Below, one piece after another: positions 21,001 to 31,534 of a stretch of DNA of 39,026 nucleotides. The notes beneath the pieces are model-generated. The model ran no database searches, was not told where the DNA came from, and saw only the letters and a program-made list of their open reading frames with translations. Position numbers and translations under genes: made by a program. Source of the DNA: Xylaria sp. FL1777 (taxonomy: Eukaryota > Ascomycota > Sordariomycetes > Xylariales > Xylariaceae). The DNA lies in assembly GCA_022578965.1 (NCBI GenBank), contig MU400805.1, positions 1 to 39,026 of the forward strand, given 5' to 3'. Positions within the stretch are counted from its first letter, which is position 1, and every line of letters begins with the position of its first letter.

Positions 21001-22796
21001 AATCCTTAAAAGTAACATTTGTTTTTTTGTTTAAAAAGTTTTTGGATTTTTTAGCTTACATTTTTTTAAATTTTAAATTTCTTTTTATAGGCCTTGCTTT
21101 TTGTATTCTTTGGGGTCTTTAATAATTAAAACCTTTTGTTTTTAATAAGGTATTTTGTTTAAGGAAATTGTTGTTTATTTGTGTATTTTTAGTGTTAAGT
21201 TAAATAAAAGATTTGTTATTATTTAAATAAACTTTTTTAATTGTTTGATTTACAAAGGGCTTTTTTTTTAGCTTTTTAGGTCTTTTTTTACTTTTTGTTT
21301 AGTAAGGGGCAGCTTTTTTTAATAAGGGTTTATAACAATTAGCTTAAAATACATTTATGCTAATTTTTTTGTTTAGTATATAGCTTTACAAGATTTTAGT
21401 GCTGTTTATATTATAGGAAGTGCTTTATATAAAGTTTTAATTAGTTGTAATAAAGCTGTTATTTAGCTTGCTGTTTATTAAGTCGTTTTTTTTAATATTA
21501 TAGGCTTTTGCTAATTTTATTTTATAAGGTATAAAAGTTTAATTGTTAGATTTTCTACTTAAAAATTAAGCTAGTTGCTTGTTTTTTAGCTAGTAAAGTT
21601 TTTTATTTTTTGGTTTTCTTTGTTTGCTTTTTATTTTAGCATTTAGATCTTTGTTATTTAAAACAAGGTTTTTTTTTTAGAGTTAATAATAAGCTTTCTG
21701 CTTTAGCAGTTTATTATTGCTTAAAACAAAGTTATATATTTATTTTATTGTAGCGTTAAGTATTTTTTTTTTATTTTTGCTAATTTTTATAACTTTTAAG
21801 GGGACTTTTATGCACTTAAAGCTTGCAGAAAATCTTAGCTTTTTTAAACATTATTTAAAGTTTTAGTGTATAATGTTTTTTTGTTTTAATTTGTAAGCAA
21901 AGCTACATTTATAAACGTAATGATTGTTTATACTACATTTTTAACAAATAGTTGCTTTTGCTAAATAAAGATTGTTTAATTTTATTTGTTGTAAGAAATT
22001 AAACGATTGTTTATTTTGTTTTTGTTTTTTAGAATTATATTTACTTTTTTATAAATACTTAAAAGTTATAGCATTAATGCTAAACATTTGCTTTTTTAAC
22101 AAGTTTATGTTAATTTTATAATATTGTAGTGTTTATAGTCCTTAATTAACAGGCTAAATATATTAATTCTGCAGTTTTTTTAGTATTTCTTTTAGTTTTT
22201 TTTTTGTAATTGCTGTGTTTCTTTGTTTTAACTTTAGCTATTGTATTTGTTTAGTAATATTATTTATGTTTTAATTGTAAGTAAAGTATTAAGCTAATTT
22301 TATTTGTTGCTTTTTAATAATAACTTTTTTAGCAGCTAGTATAGTTATATTAATAGCTAGCTTAGTAGCATTAATAGTAGTGTATAGAGGTTTGTTAAAG
22401 TTATAATTGTATAAATAATTAATTTTTTTTTATGCTTTATGCGCTTTTTTTGTTTTTTTAGAGTAAAGATTAGCTTGGATTTTTTATTTATTTAGATGTT
22501 TAATGTTTTATAAAAATTTTTATATAACATTTTATTTAAATTATTATATAACTTTTTAAAGGACTTTATTATTTTAGTTTTATTAAGCAAGCTTTATTTT
22601 TTTATGGCTTTTTTACTTATAAAAGTAATATGCTTTTTTTTTTTTCTTAAGGCTTGCTTATTTAAAAATAAGTGCTATAAAGAAGCAATAGCTGTGTTTT
22701 ATGCAAAGTCTTTAAGCAATAGCTAGCTTATAATTAAAAAACCTTGCTTTTTATTCTTTAATAAAAAATAATATTAGCTTAAAGAACAAAGTATAT
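18080..22796 (+). pseudogene. Very long decayed reading frame, unknown family (long frame 2)
   Basis: A single plus-strand frame (codons at 18422, 19685 and 22604 are all in phase) stays readable for about 4.7 kb, roughly 1,570 codons, broken almost only by TAA/TAG. Runs with few or no stops include 19640-19858 (about 70 codons; words GGFKAFNIFDKIISLVEFF and NKRVYNNARLRFRINNPSNI), 18155-18290 (YRIKNIRSSYKS, EIKASFRLNARNKALF) and 22460-22670. The section 20960-21700 is dominated by TTT and CTT codons that would be Pro, Ser or Leu before C-to-T change, so it probably encoded a disordered region. Same strand and similar size as long frame 1, with repeat copy B between them. I found no convincing similarity between the two and no domain that I recognise. 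A Starship-type DUF3435 recombinase was considered but not supported. Confidence 0.55.
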
Positions 22797-23400
22797 TTTT
22801 AATTATTAATTACTTTTTATATTAATGTGTAAGCTTAGATTTGTTTAATATAAATAAGTATTAAATTTATTTATATTATAACTTTTAGGAGTTTTAGTAA
22901 TATTTATTCTTTTTTAAGCTTGTTTTTTATTTTTTTTGTTTATATAAGAGCAATTGTGTTTTTTTTTTTAAAAAGCACTGGTTTTTTAGTAAAAATCCCC
23001 TTTTTTTAGCTTTTTAAGGGTTCTTAGTAATAAGTTTTTTAGTTATGCTATTTTAAAGATTATACTAGCTTTTTAATATTTAATTGCTGTTTTGCTAAAA
23101 GAAATAAAAATGCTTTATAAGCTAGGCTAAAAAAAATAGTTTAATATTTTTATACGTTTATTTTAAGCTTTATTAATTAAAGGCTGCTAGCTTAAATGCT
23201 TGTTGCTAATTATAGCTAAACTCCTTATGTTAAGCAAATTTTGCTTATTGCTAGCTAAAATAGCTAGGTATAGTATATTATAATTTATATATAGAAATTA
23301 TAGCGATTAATTAATAAATAAATTAAATATATAAGTTAACAATAATGAATTGTTTGCTTATAGATTTTATAATATTATTTGTTGTAAATAAAAAATTGCA
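22797..23400. other. AT-rich spacer between long frame 2 and repeat copy C
   Basis: Stops rise in the frame of the long gene after 22796, although short open pieces continue to about 23100. No other feature seen. The last bases before 23401 resemble the sequence upstream of 1769 weakly, which would fit copy C having inserted into a second copy of that element. Confidence 0.35.
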
Positions 23401-23697
23401 GCAGTATAATTACGCTAGATTTACTATAACACTTTAATTATAAAGAAATAAGTTATAACTTACGTATTTAAATAATTAGGCTATATATAAATTAGGGAAT
23501 AAAACAATTAATAAAAAAGCTATGTAATAATATAAATAAAGCAACTATAGCTAATTTTTATTATATTGTTTATAATGTTTAAGTTTATGCTTTAAAATTT
23601 AGCGCAATACTTACTTTTTTATTTTTATTATATAATTTAGCTTAAACTTATTTTAATTAGCTAGTTAGTTTGTTTAGCTACTTTACTTTACTTTAAT
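23401..23697 (+). repeat. ~297-base dispersed repeat, copy C
   Basis: This begins GCAGTATAATTACGC and ends TTTAGCTACTTTACTTTACT plus TTAAT, colinear with copy A. Immediately after it, at 23698, starts sequence homologous to 1769 onward, so the repeat edge is sharp. No clear target duplication; the left flank AAATTGCA does not match the right flank. Confidence 0.8.
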
Positions 23698-24160
23698 AGT
23701 TAATAATAAAAGGCTAGCAATAAGGAAAATATTATATATTATTATAATATAGCTAATGTAATAATAGTATAGCTTTAGGATTTTAGTATGCTTAATAGAT
23801 ATATATTTTATAAATATTAGCTAAATATAACTTTATTGCACTAAGTTATTTACTCTTATTTTTAGGATTAGTATTATTGCTAAAAAGCATTATAACAAGC
23901 AGTTTATAATATGTGGAAGCTAAACATTAATTAATATATGTATTTAAATTAAGCTAAACAAAAATACGTATTATAAAGAACACAGCAGCTAAAGCAGAGT
24001 GAATTTTTGAATAACTGCAATGAATTAATAGCTATTTTTAGCTATAAATTAAATCTGTAAATATATTAAAGTAAGCATAAGCTAAAGTAGTGGTAGTAGT
24101 AATAATAGTAAGGTTAGTTATTAAAACAAGTAAAATTAGCAAGGGTAAGCAAATAGGCAT
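23698..24160 (-). pseudogene. Second copy of the minus-strand coding relic seen at 1767-2340
   Basis: Nucleotide and translated alignment with 1769-2340 is clear: both minus strands read CLL.CF.AI.LI.KI.VN.L and KH.K.LKLYYYYI.YII.IY in the same frame. It is in the same orientation as the first copy and keeps a GTAGTAATAATAGTA-type microsatellite at the matching place. Similarity fades after about 24160, so only a fragment is recognisable. The two copies carry different sets of C/T and G/A changes, as expected for independent decay after duplication. No function can be assigned. Confidence 0.55.
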
Positions 24161-25519
24161 TTTTTCTAACATTTATATAATTAGTACTTTAACTATATAT
24201 AGCTTTATTAGCTACTTTTGCAATTAGTATACTTTTGTATAAATTGTATTTTATTTTTTAACTTTAATAATGCTTGGAAAATCTTTACTTAGGTAAGTTA
24301 TAGCTTTATTAGTAACTCTTTTTTTTATTTACTTTTGGACAACCTTTTTAACTGTATACATTTATGTATATGCTATATTGTTTAAATATAAATTAAACAT
24401 GTTAATATATATATTACGTATAAACTAACTATTAACTAAAATAGCTAAACATTTTTGTAAGGCTATTTTAGAACTTTTAATAGCTAAACAGTTCTGCGAA
24501 GCTATTACTAAACTAAACTTATTTTTTTTATAGTATTAATTTGTATGAACTGCTTTTAAATATATATTAATTGCAACTTAATAATACTTTTAGTAAAATG
24601 GCTTAAATTAAACAATTGGTTTATTATATTTTTGCTGGCTTTTTTATTTTTAACAACCTTATAATTAAACATTTTTATTAAACTATTTAACCCTTTAAAC
24701 TAATATTTCTTTAAGTTCTTTAAGATATTTAGCGCATAGTATAATTAGTGTTAGTTCTAAAGTACTTTTATTTTTTAATTTAAGAATTTTGTTTTTAAGC
24801 AGCAACACTTTTATGCTTTTGCTGCGCTATTAACGTATAAACTTTATAAATCTTATAAACGTTTAAAATTTCTTTAAAAACTAAAGTACTTTATACGTAG
24901 TATAATTTATATTGTTTTAGGAGTACTTATGTTTTTTTAAATAACTTATGGTATATAAGTTATTTTAAGTTGTTTTTAGGACTTTTTTTTAACTATATAG
25001 TTACTTAATAACACTAATAGCTTTATAGGCTAACTTATACCTATTTAATTAATTAATTTACTTAATATATATAGCTATAAACCTTGCTAAAGGTATAACA
25101 CTTTTGTTTTTATATTAATTAGTTACTGCTGCAAGTACTACTGTTTTAGCTAGGTTTTAGACTAAAGCGCTTAATTAGCTAGTTAGCTAGTTAGCTAGCT
25201 AGTTAGTTAACTAATTAACTTATTTATTTATTTACTAATTTATACTTTTTTTAATTAATGAATACGTTTAACTTAATACAAATTATATCTATAACAAAAT
25301 AGCAAATTATTGCTTTTAATATAAGTAATTAAATTTAGTTAATTGGAATTAATTAGCTAACGCTATATTAAACGGCTATTTTAGGCCTTAGTTAACCTAA
25401 TATTTTACTAAAAAAGCTATTTAAGTAAAGATAAAAGGTTAACGCTTTAGCTTAACTTGCTATATAACTTTTAGTTTTTTACGTTATAATTAAAATGTAT
25501 TGCTAAGTAAATATAACAT
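24161..25519. other. AT-rich relic sequence, no gene identified
   Basis: This contains a TAGC/TAGT simple array (25171-25212). I read several minus- and plus-strand stretches without finding a frame that stays open beyond chance or any protein motif. Confidence 0.4.
25171..25212. repeat. TTAG/CTAG tetranucleotide array
   Basis: Alternating TAGCTAGTTAGCTAG words are self-complementary, so the stretch can fold on itself. It grades into TTAACTAATTAACTTATT on the right. Confidence 0.75.
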
Positions 25520-25740
25520 AATACTACAAAATGCGCTATTATGGCATTATTGGTTATTTTCTTTTTTAAAATAATATATTGTTTTATGTTGTTCTATTAT
25601 ATAATATGTTTATAAAGGCCTATAAATACCCTAATTTTTATATTCTTTTATATTAAAATAAAGCAAAAAAGCTTATAAGGACTATACTTTTCTTTTAAGT
25701 ATAAAGAAAAAATATAGTATACTTATTTTATAACTACTTT
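25520..25740 (+). promoter_or_regulatory. Possible LTR or promoter region
   Basis: A TATAAATACCC word (about 25621) follows TTTATAAAGGCC, and AATAAAGCAA lies about 35 bases downstream (near 25659). This arrangement of TATA box and polyadenylation-like signal within 100 bases is typical of small fungal LTRs. No matching second LTR was found in the window, and the ends are not defined, so this could be a solo LTR or chance in AT-rich DNA. Confidence 0.3.
25681..25718. other. Hairpin
   Basis: The arms CTATACTTTTCTTT and AAAGAAAAAATATAG pair around a short TAAGTAT loop with one or two mismatches. It lies just downstream of the possible LTR signals. Confidence 0.55.
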
Positions 25741-26036
25741 TAAATATACTTAATTAATTAAAACATTAGAAATTTAGCATTTAAATAAAACAAAATTAAT
25801 TAAAGTTAATAATTAAAATATAGCTATTTTTAGTAATATAGTTTGTAAAGAGTTTATTGTAAAAGCAGAAATATTGCAGTAATATCTTAATGTTTAGCTA
25901 TATAACTAAGCTATATTTAGCTATTAAAGGCTTTTATAAACATATATTTTTTAAGCTATACATACTAGCATTAATACTTGTAGCTACTACGTTTTAGGTA
26001 TTAATAATACTAAAAAATATTGTTAGATCTTGTTTT

Positions 26037-26067
26037 AAAAAAACAAGCAATTAAAGCTGCTTGTTTT
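26037..26067. other. Hairpin followed by a T-run
   Basis: AAAAAACAAGCA and TGCTTGTTTTTT form a perfect 12-base stem with an 8-base loop, followed about 15 bases later by a run of some 17 T. It resembles an intrinsic terminator in shape, but in a fungal repeat region this is more likely a relic of an inverted duplication. Confidence 0.6.
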
Positions 26068-29000
26068 TTATATATATAGCATTTTTTTTTTTTTTTTTTA
26101 ATTATTAAAAATGCCTTTAATATATTTATTTTGATCTTTTTAAGAACTAATACGCTTTTGTTTTATACTTTTTGTTAGGTTTAAGCAGTATATATTATGT
26201 ACTATTAGCATTAGAAATACTTATGCTATAGTACTTTTGTTTAATTAATAGTTATACTAGTTTAATTTTTGCTAAAGTGTTTTAATGTTTTATGTTTTTA
26301 TAATATATCCTTGTAGTAAAGTGTATAAAATAAAGGTAAATTTTTTTGCCTTACTACATATTGCTTCTATTAATTATAACAAACTTTTATTTATTAATTA
26401 TTAAATATATTGCTTTTTATAAAAAAATCAAAATTATATATAGTTTTATTATAACTATATTATTTTAGATTATATTTTTATGTTTTTTATTTTTTAAAAA
26501 TAACTTATTTTGGTTAATAAAGATTTAGTTATATTATTATTTTATTTGTTATGTCGTGCTGCTTTTTTATTTACTTTAGGCTTTTTAGCAATAGTTATTA
26601 ATCTAGAAAATAGCTTATATATGTTGTTAATACTTGTACGAACTATATTAATGTGTTAGTTGTTGCTTTTAGCTGCTGTTTAATAACTAGTAGTAGTTTA
26701 GCTAAAATACTTTAAAGTCTTATAATTATAGCTGTATAGTATGCTATATAATATTGTTAGTTTTTATTTTTTTATACTTAATTAACGAATTTTGCTAGGC
26801 TTATATATTTATTAAAGATTTATAATAACTTTTCTTTTAATAGTAATAACCTTTAAGAACTATTAGCAATATATAAAATTAGCATTACAGCAAACTAGCT
26901 ATTTATTTGTAACTATTATAGTTTGTTTAATATTTAGGCAACAAATATAGCGTTTAACTTTTTATGTTTTATGTTTTGCTATTTAGAGCTAAATAACAGT
27001 TAACTAGTTAATAATGCAAAATTAAAAGCTTTGTTTTTAAATAAAGCGTTATATTACGCTTAGCACTAAAATAACTCCTATAAGTATAAATTTATTATAT
27101 ATATATTATATTAAACTATTAAAGCTTATAGCTATATAATTATTATACTTAAATTAACTAACAACTAAAACTTTACTGCTAAAGCTATATATTATATTAT
27201 AGTTAACTTATATTTTATGTTAATTAAATAGCAAACTGCTAAACTAAACTATTTATTACTACTATTAAATAACATATATTTTAGCTACTATATATTAAAA
27301 CATTTTCCGTTGTTGTTAGCTAAAATAAACTGCTATTATACTTTTTATGTTTAGTTTATAAAATAAATAACTATAAAGTAAAAAGAACATTAGCAATAAC
27401 TAGAACATAGGCATAATTAATTAGTTAAATTAAAAGATAAATAAAACAATTTATGCAAAAAGACCTTGTTTTTACTTAAGCAAATATATAATGCATACTA
27501 AGAATAGCTACTTTATTAGTAGTACGAAGTATAAAAGAATAACCTAAATTTAAATAATTTATTATGCTATATATATACTTTTAAGTTTTTTGCTATAACT
27601 GCAATAAATAGTAATATTTTATAACATATAACTAATATTAGTTAATATAAGTTTAGTTTTTTTAAGTTAATAAATAAGTCATAAATTATTATAAAAAACT
27701 TTATAATATTTAAGTTTTAATTTTAGATTTGTTTTCTTTTTAAATCTATTAGTTATTTTAGCTATTTATTGATTTAATTATAGTAATATATATATTATAA
27801 AAGTAAAATATCTAGTAATTATTATTAGCTATTTTTTTTAAGTAAAGAAATCATTTAAATTCTTATAAAATAATAAAATTAATTTCTTTTATAATAAAAT
27901 TAATATTTTTTATAGCAAGCAATACTTGTTTTACTTTCTGTAATAATATATTATTTGATATATAATTAGTTTTATTTGTTTTTATATCATTAAAACACAT
28001 ATTTAAATAAAGCTGCTTTATAATATTTTAAAACAGTTTTATAAAACATTTATAAAAAGGCCATTTTTTTCTAGTATGTTAGGTATACTTAATAGTTGGT
28101 TTAATGCTATAAATGTTTTTATTTAAAGCATTTTAAGCATAAGCTTTTTTTAAAGTAAATAACTTTATTTGTTTTTAAATGTTATAATTAGCGTTTGTTG
28201 TTTTAATGCTATTTTTAATTATAATATAGCTATTTTGTAAATATTTGCTTTTATAAGCAATAATAAACATAAATAAATCTTTTTTATTATATGTTTATAA
28301 AACTAGTTTTTAGTTTATAAAAAGTAATAAAAATTTTAGTAATATTAAAATTATAACGTTAAAAAATTAATTCTTTATTAATTTTACTTTATTAATAAGT
28401 ATTATATAGTATAAATAGCAAATTAAATAGCTAATATATATAAAATTCTTTAAATAAACAAAAGGATTTTTTGCTTTTATAGTAATAACTAGTATATATA
28501 TATTATATTTAGAATTAATAATTTGCTAAACAAGAAATAATGTAGCTAAAAAATTTGCTATGTTTTTTTAAGCATTTAAAACACTATTTAAGTAGTATTA
28601 AGCTTATAACTTAAATTAAAGCAGCAGTTAGATTTTAAGCCTTACGTATAAATAATTCTCTGCTTTTGCAAAAATTAATACATAAAAGCTTAACTAGTAG
28701 TTTATTAATTAATTTTTTTACAAAAGTAAAGCATAATAGTTGTTTTTTTTTTTTTAATAGCTTTAGGTTTTTAGTTAGCATAAAGCTATTATAGCTAACT
28801 GTTTTTTTATTTTTAACTTTTTGTTGCTTAGTATTAACTCTGTAATAAGATTATTAATAATGTAATTAAATCTGGTTTTTTTTAAATATTTATTAACTTT
28901 TCGAATTTTAAGTTATATTATACCTTAAAATTAATATTAAACAAAAGTTTTAAGTGTAATGCTAAATAGATTTATATTTTTTTTTTAATTCTATAGATTT

Positions 29001-30659
29001 TAATAACAAATATTTATATTATTATAGCTTTTTTTTTTACTTTAGCAATTTGTTTGTGCAAAAAAAAAGTCTTAAGCATTAAGAATTAAAGATATATCTA
29101 TAACTATAAGCTTATTTAAAAAGAATCTAAAGAGTTAAATAAAACTAGTTGTTATTTAGCAATAATGCTAATAAAGAAAAAAAAACAAGTTTTATTGCAA
29201 TTATGCTTTTTAAATAAAATGTGTAATTATATAATAATTGCATATAGTATTACTTTTTATATGTGCTGTTTTTATGTTTTAAATTAGTTTTTTTAGTAAG
29301 CTTACTAAACTTGGTCTATTGTTTTATAAAAAGGGCATTTTAAAAGTAAAAAGTAAAAAGCTTTAATAAAAAGCTTAATAATATTACTAAAAAAAAATTA
29401 ATTATTAATACAGTAAATAATAGTAGTAAAACTAACTTTTTAGCTAATAATTATATATTAAAGATTAAGCTGTACTAGTTATAACGCCTATAATAAAGAG
29501 TAACGCTTAAAAACAAATCTTATTAAAAATATAATATTTTTAGTTTTTAACTTTTGCTTTAATAACTTAAGTAATGCTACTACTTTTATTACTGCTAGTA
29601 TTTATAAATATATAGCTATTGTTTATTATATTAATAACTTAAGTAGTGCTAATATTTTTATTGCTGCTAAAAATTATAAGCGTTTTATGTTTTTTTTTTT
29701 TTTTTTTTAAATATAAAGTAATTATACTTTTTAGTTCTTAGCACTAATTTTATTATTACTATTAAAATAAAGTAGCATAAAATAAAGTAGTATAGCTATA
29801 AATATTAGTTTAATACTTTTATATACTAAATAAACCATATAATATATATTTTAGTATAATAAATTAATTAGTATTAAAAAAATAAAATAATTAAATAAAA
29901 CATGCTTAATTAATGCTAAATCTTTATAACTTTTATTGTTTGTTTTTTTTATATGTTTTAAATTTATTGCTAAGTTTATAAAAAAACAGGTATACTTTTT
30001 ATTTAACTATATTACAACTAAGCTATGCTTAAACATATTATATAATTACTTTACTTATTATAATTTATTTTATTACTTATTTATATATTTTATATAGCTA
30101 TATGTAAAAAGGTTAATTAAGCATATATATTAAAAAAAACGTAAGCTTTTTACGAGTTTTAAAGTATGCTATAAGCTAGCTACTTTAGGACTTAAAGAGT
30201 GCTTTAAATTAAAGAAAAAGTAACATTAAAAAACATATAACAACTTTTTTTCTTTTTTTTTGTTTTATAAGCACTACTTATTCATTTAGCTAATTAGTAC
30301 GCCATTAATGCTATAGCTAGCTACTAATAGGTTTAAAGAAACAATAAATAAGCTAAAAAACATACTAACTATTATAAAAAACTTACTTTTTTCGTAAAAA
30401 GTAAAAAAGTAAAGTAACAAAAAGAAAACATAAATGCGCATATAGCATAAAAGCAGCTTTTATATAAAAGTTGCTAAAGCAACGCTAGCTTAGTTAATAA
30501 ACTAAACATATTAAATAGTTAAGCTAAGCATTTTTAGTAGTTAATATATTATTAATTAATTGATTAATTAATTAATTTATTTTAACGTTAAGTATAAAGC
30601 TTTAGCTATTTTGTATACTTTTTAAAAAGTTTTAAATATAGCAAACTTTATTTATAATA

Positions 30660-30735
30660 TAATAAGATATATTAGTACAGAAAGTTTAGTTAATTAATTA
30701 ACTAATTAATTAAATAATTAATTAGTTTAACTAAT
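30660..30735. repeat. TTAATTAA-rich palindrome
   Basis: TTAGTTAATTAATTAACTAA and TAATTAATTAGTTTAACTAA are inverted copies meeting near 30713. A related TTAATTGATTAATTAATTAA block lies about 110 bases to the left (30550-30580). Probably a simple-sequence palindrome; no element end was identified. Confidence 0.6.
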
Positions 30736-31246
30736 ATATATAGTGTATTACTATTAAATATAATGCTATTTTATGCTTTTAAGGGCTTTATTATTTTAAT
30801 GCTTATAATTATTACAACTTAATTCTTTAAGCTAAAAACTGTTAGTCCTTTATTTAGTATGCAGATTATTTAGCAAGTAGTTAACATATTATAGGATTTT
30901 AATTATTCTATATTTTTTTTTTCTTTATATTAATAGATCTGTTTTTTAATTCGGTTTTTATGTTTATACTATTTAACTTATTTATTAATGCTTAGCAATT
31001 AACAAAAAAGCAAGTATTTAAAAAAATATTTAGCTTTATACTGCTAAGCAACTATATGCTATTTAAATTAGTAAACTTTAATAATTAAACATATATAAAT
31101 AAAAATTTTTTACTGCTTTTTTTTTTATTGTTAGTTTTTTTACTACTATTTGCTGTTTTGTTTAAACATAAAGCAACTTTAAGAAACGTTTTTCTTTAAG
31201 CTTTATACTTAGTTATAGTTAAGCTAGTTATATAAGCTATGCTTGT

Positions 31247-31534
31247 TTAGCTAAAAATAATAAGCAATTTAGTAACTTTTAGTACTTTTACTTTTTGTTT
31301 TTTAAAACTAAGAAACAATAGTATAATACTACTTTTTAAAGCTAGATAATATATTGTTTTGTTATTTACTTTTTTAATAAAAACACAAGTAAGCAGTTCT
31401 ATATAAAAATAAACACTTAGCGCTAAGCAAATATATATTGCTATAAAAAACAAAATAAACTTTTCTGCTAAAAATTTACTTTTGTTTATTATACTTAAAC
31501 TAGAATAAATGTTAGTTATTATAATAATTAGCAT
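31247..31534 (-). pseudogene. 95-codon open stretch, probable coding relic
   Basis: This is the longest ATG-initiated open stretch in the window. It can be extended upstream of the Met for about nine codons (LAYNLFSKK) to a TAG. The order SKFLAEKF...AIYI...NNKTIYYLA...KKQKVKV is loosely like the C-terminal part of a Copia-type integrase (a .LP..fW.ea...a.Yl.Nr....k.tP.E pattern), but key residues are missing, and the downstream minus strand (to about 30780) shows no Copia reverse transcriptase. I therefore treat it as an unassigned relic. The hydrophobic composition is likely a product of decay and not a membrane protein. Confidence 0.3.

Larger units (their letters stand above)
25741..31246. 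other. 5.5 kb of AT-rich relic sequence, no gene identified
   Basis: No frame is convincingly coding. A 37-codon open minus-strand stretch at 26545-26655 (words INNIYKLFSRLITIAKKPKV and KKAARHNK) has protein-like composition and stops where a Trp could have been; it faintly recalls the linker after a LINE endonuclease, but no reverse transcriptase follows. Long T-runs occur near 26081-26099 and 29692-29708. A hairpin lies at 26037-26067 and a long palindrome at 30660-30735. Confidence 0.4.

Noticed and set aside
18080..22796. Starship captain (DUF3435 tyrosine recombinase)
   Set aside because: Size and setting made it worth considering, but I could not find the R...H-x-x-R...Y pattern or a known DUF3435 block in the readable frame.
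5969..23697. Copies A and C as the two LTRs of one retrotransposon
   Set aside because: They are not bounded by TG/CA in all copies, copy B is inverted between them, copy A has its own flanking 7-base duplication, and no reverse transcriptase is recognisable in between.
25741..27060. LINE-type element on the minus strand
   Set aside because: A short stretch near 26600 resembles the linker after a LINE endonuclease, but I found neither endonuclease catalytic blocks upstream nor a reverse transcriptase downstream.
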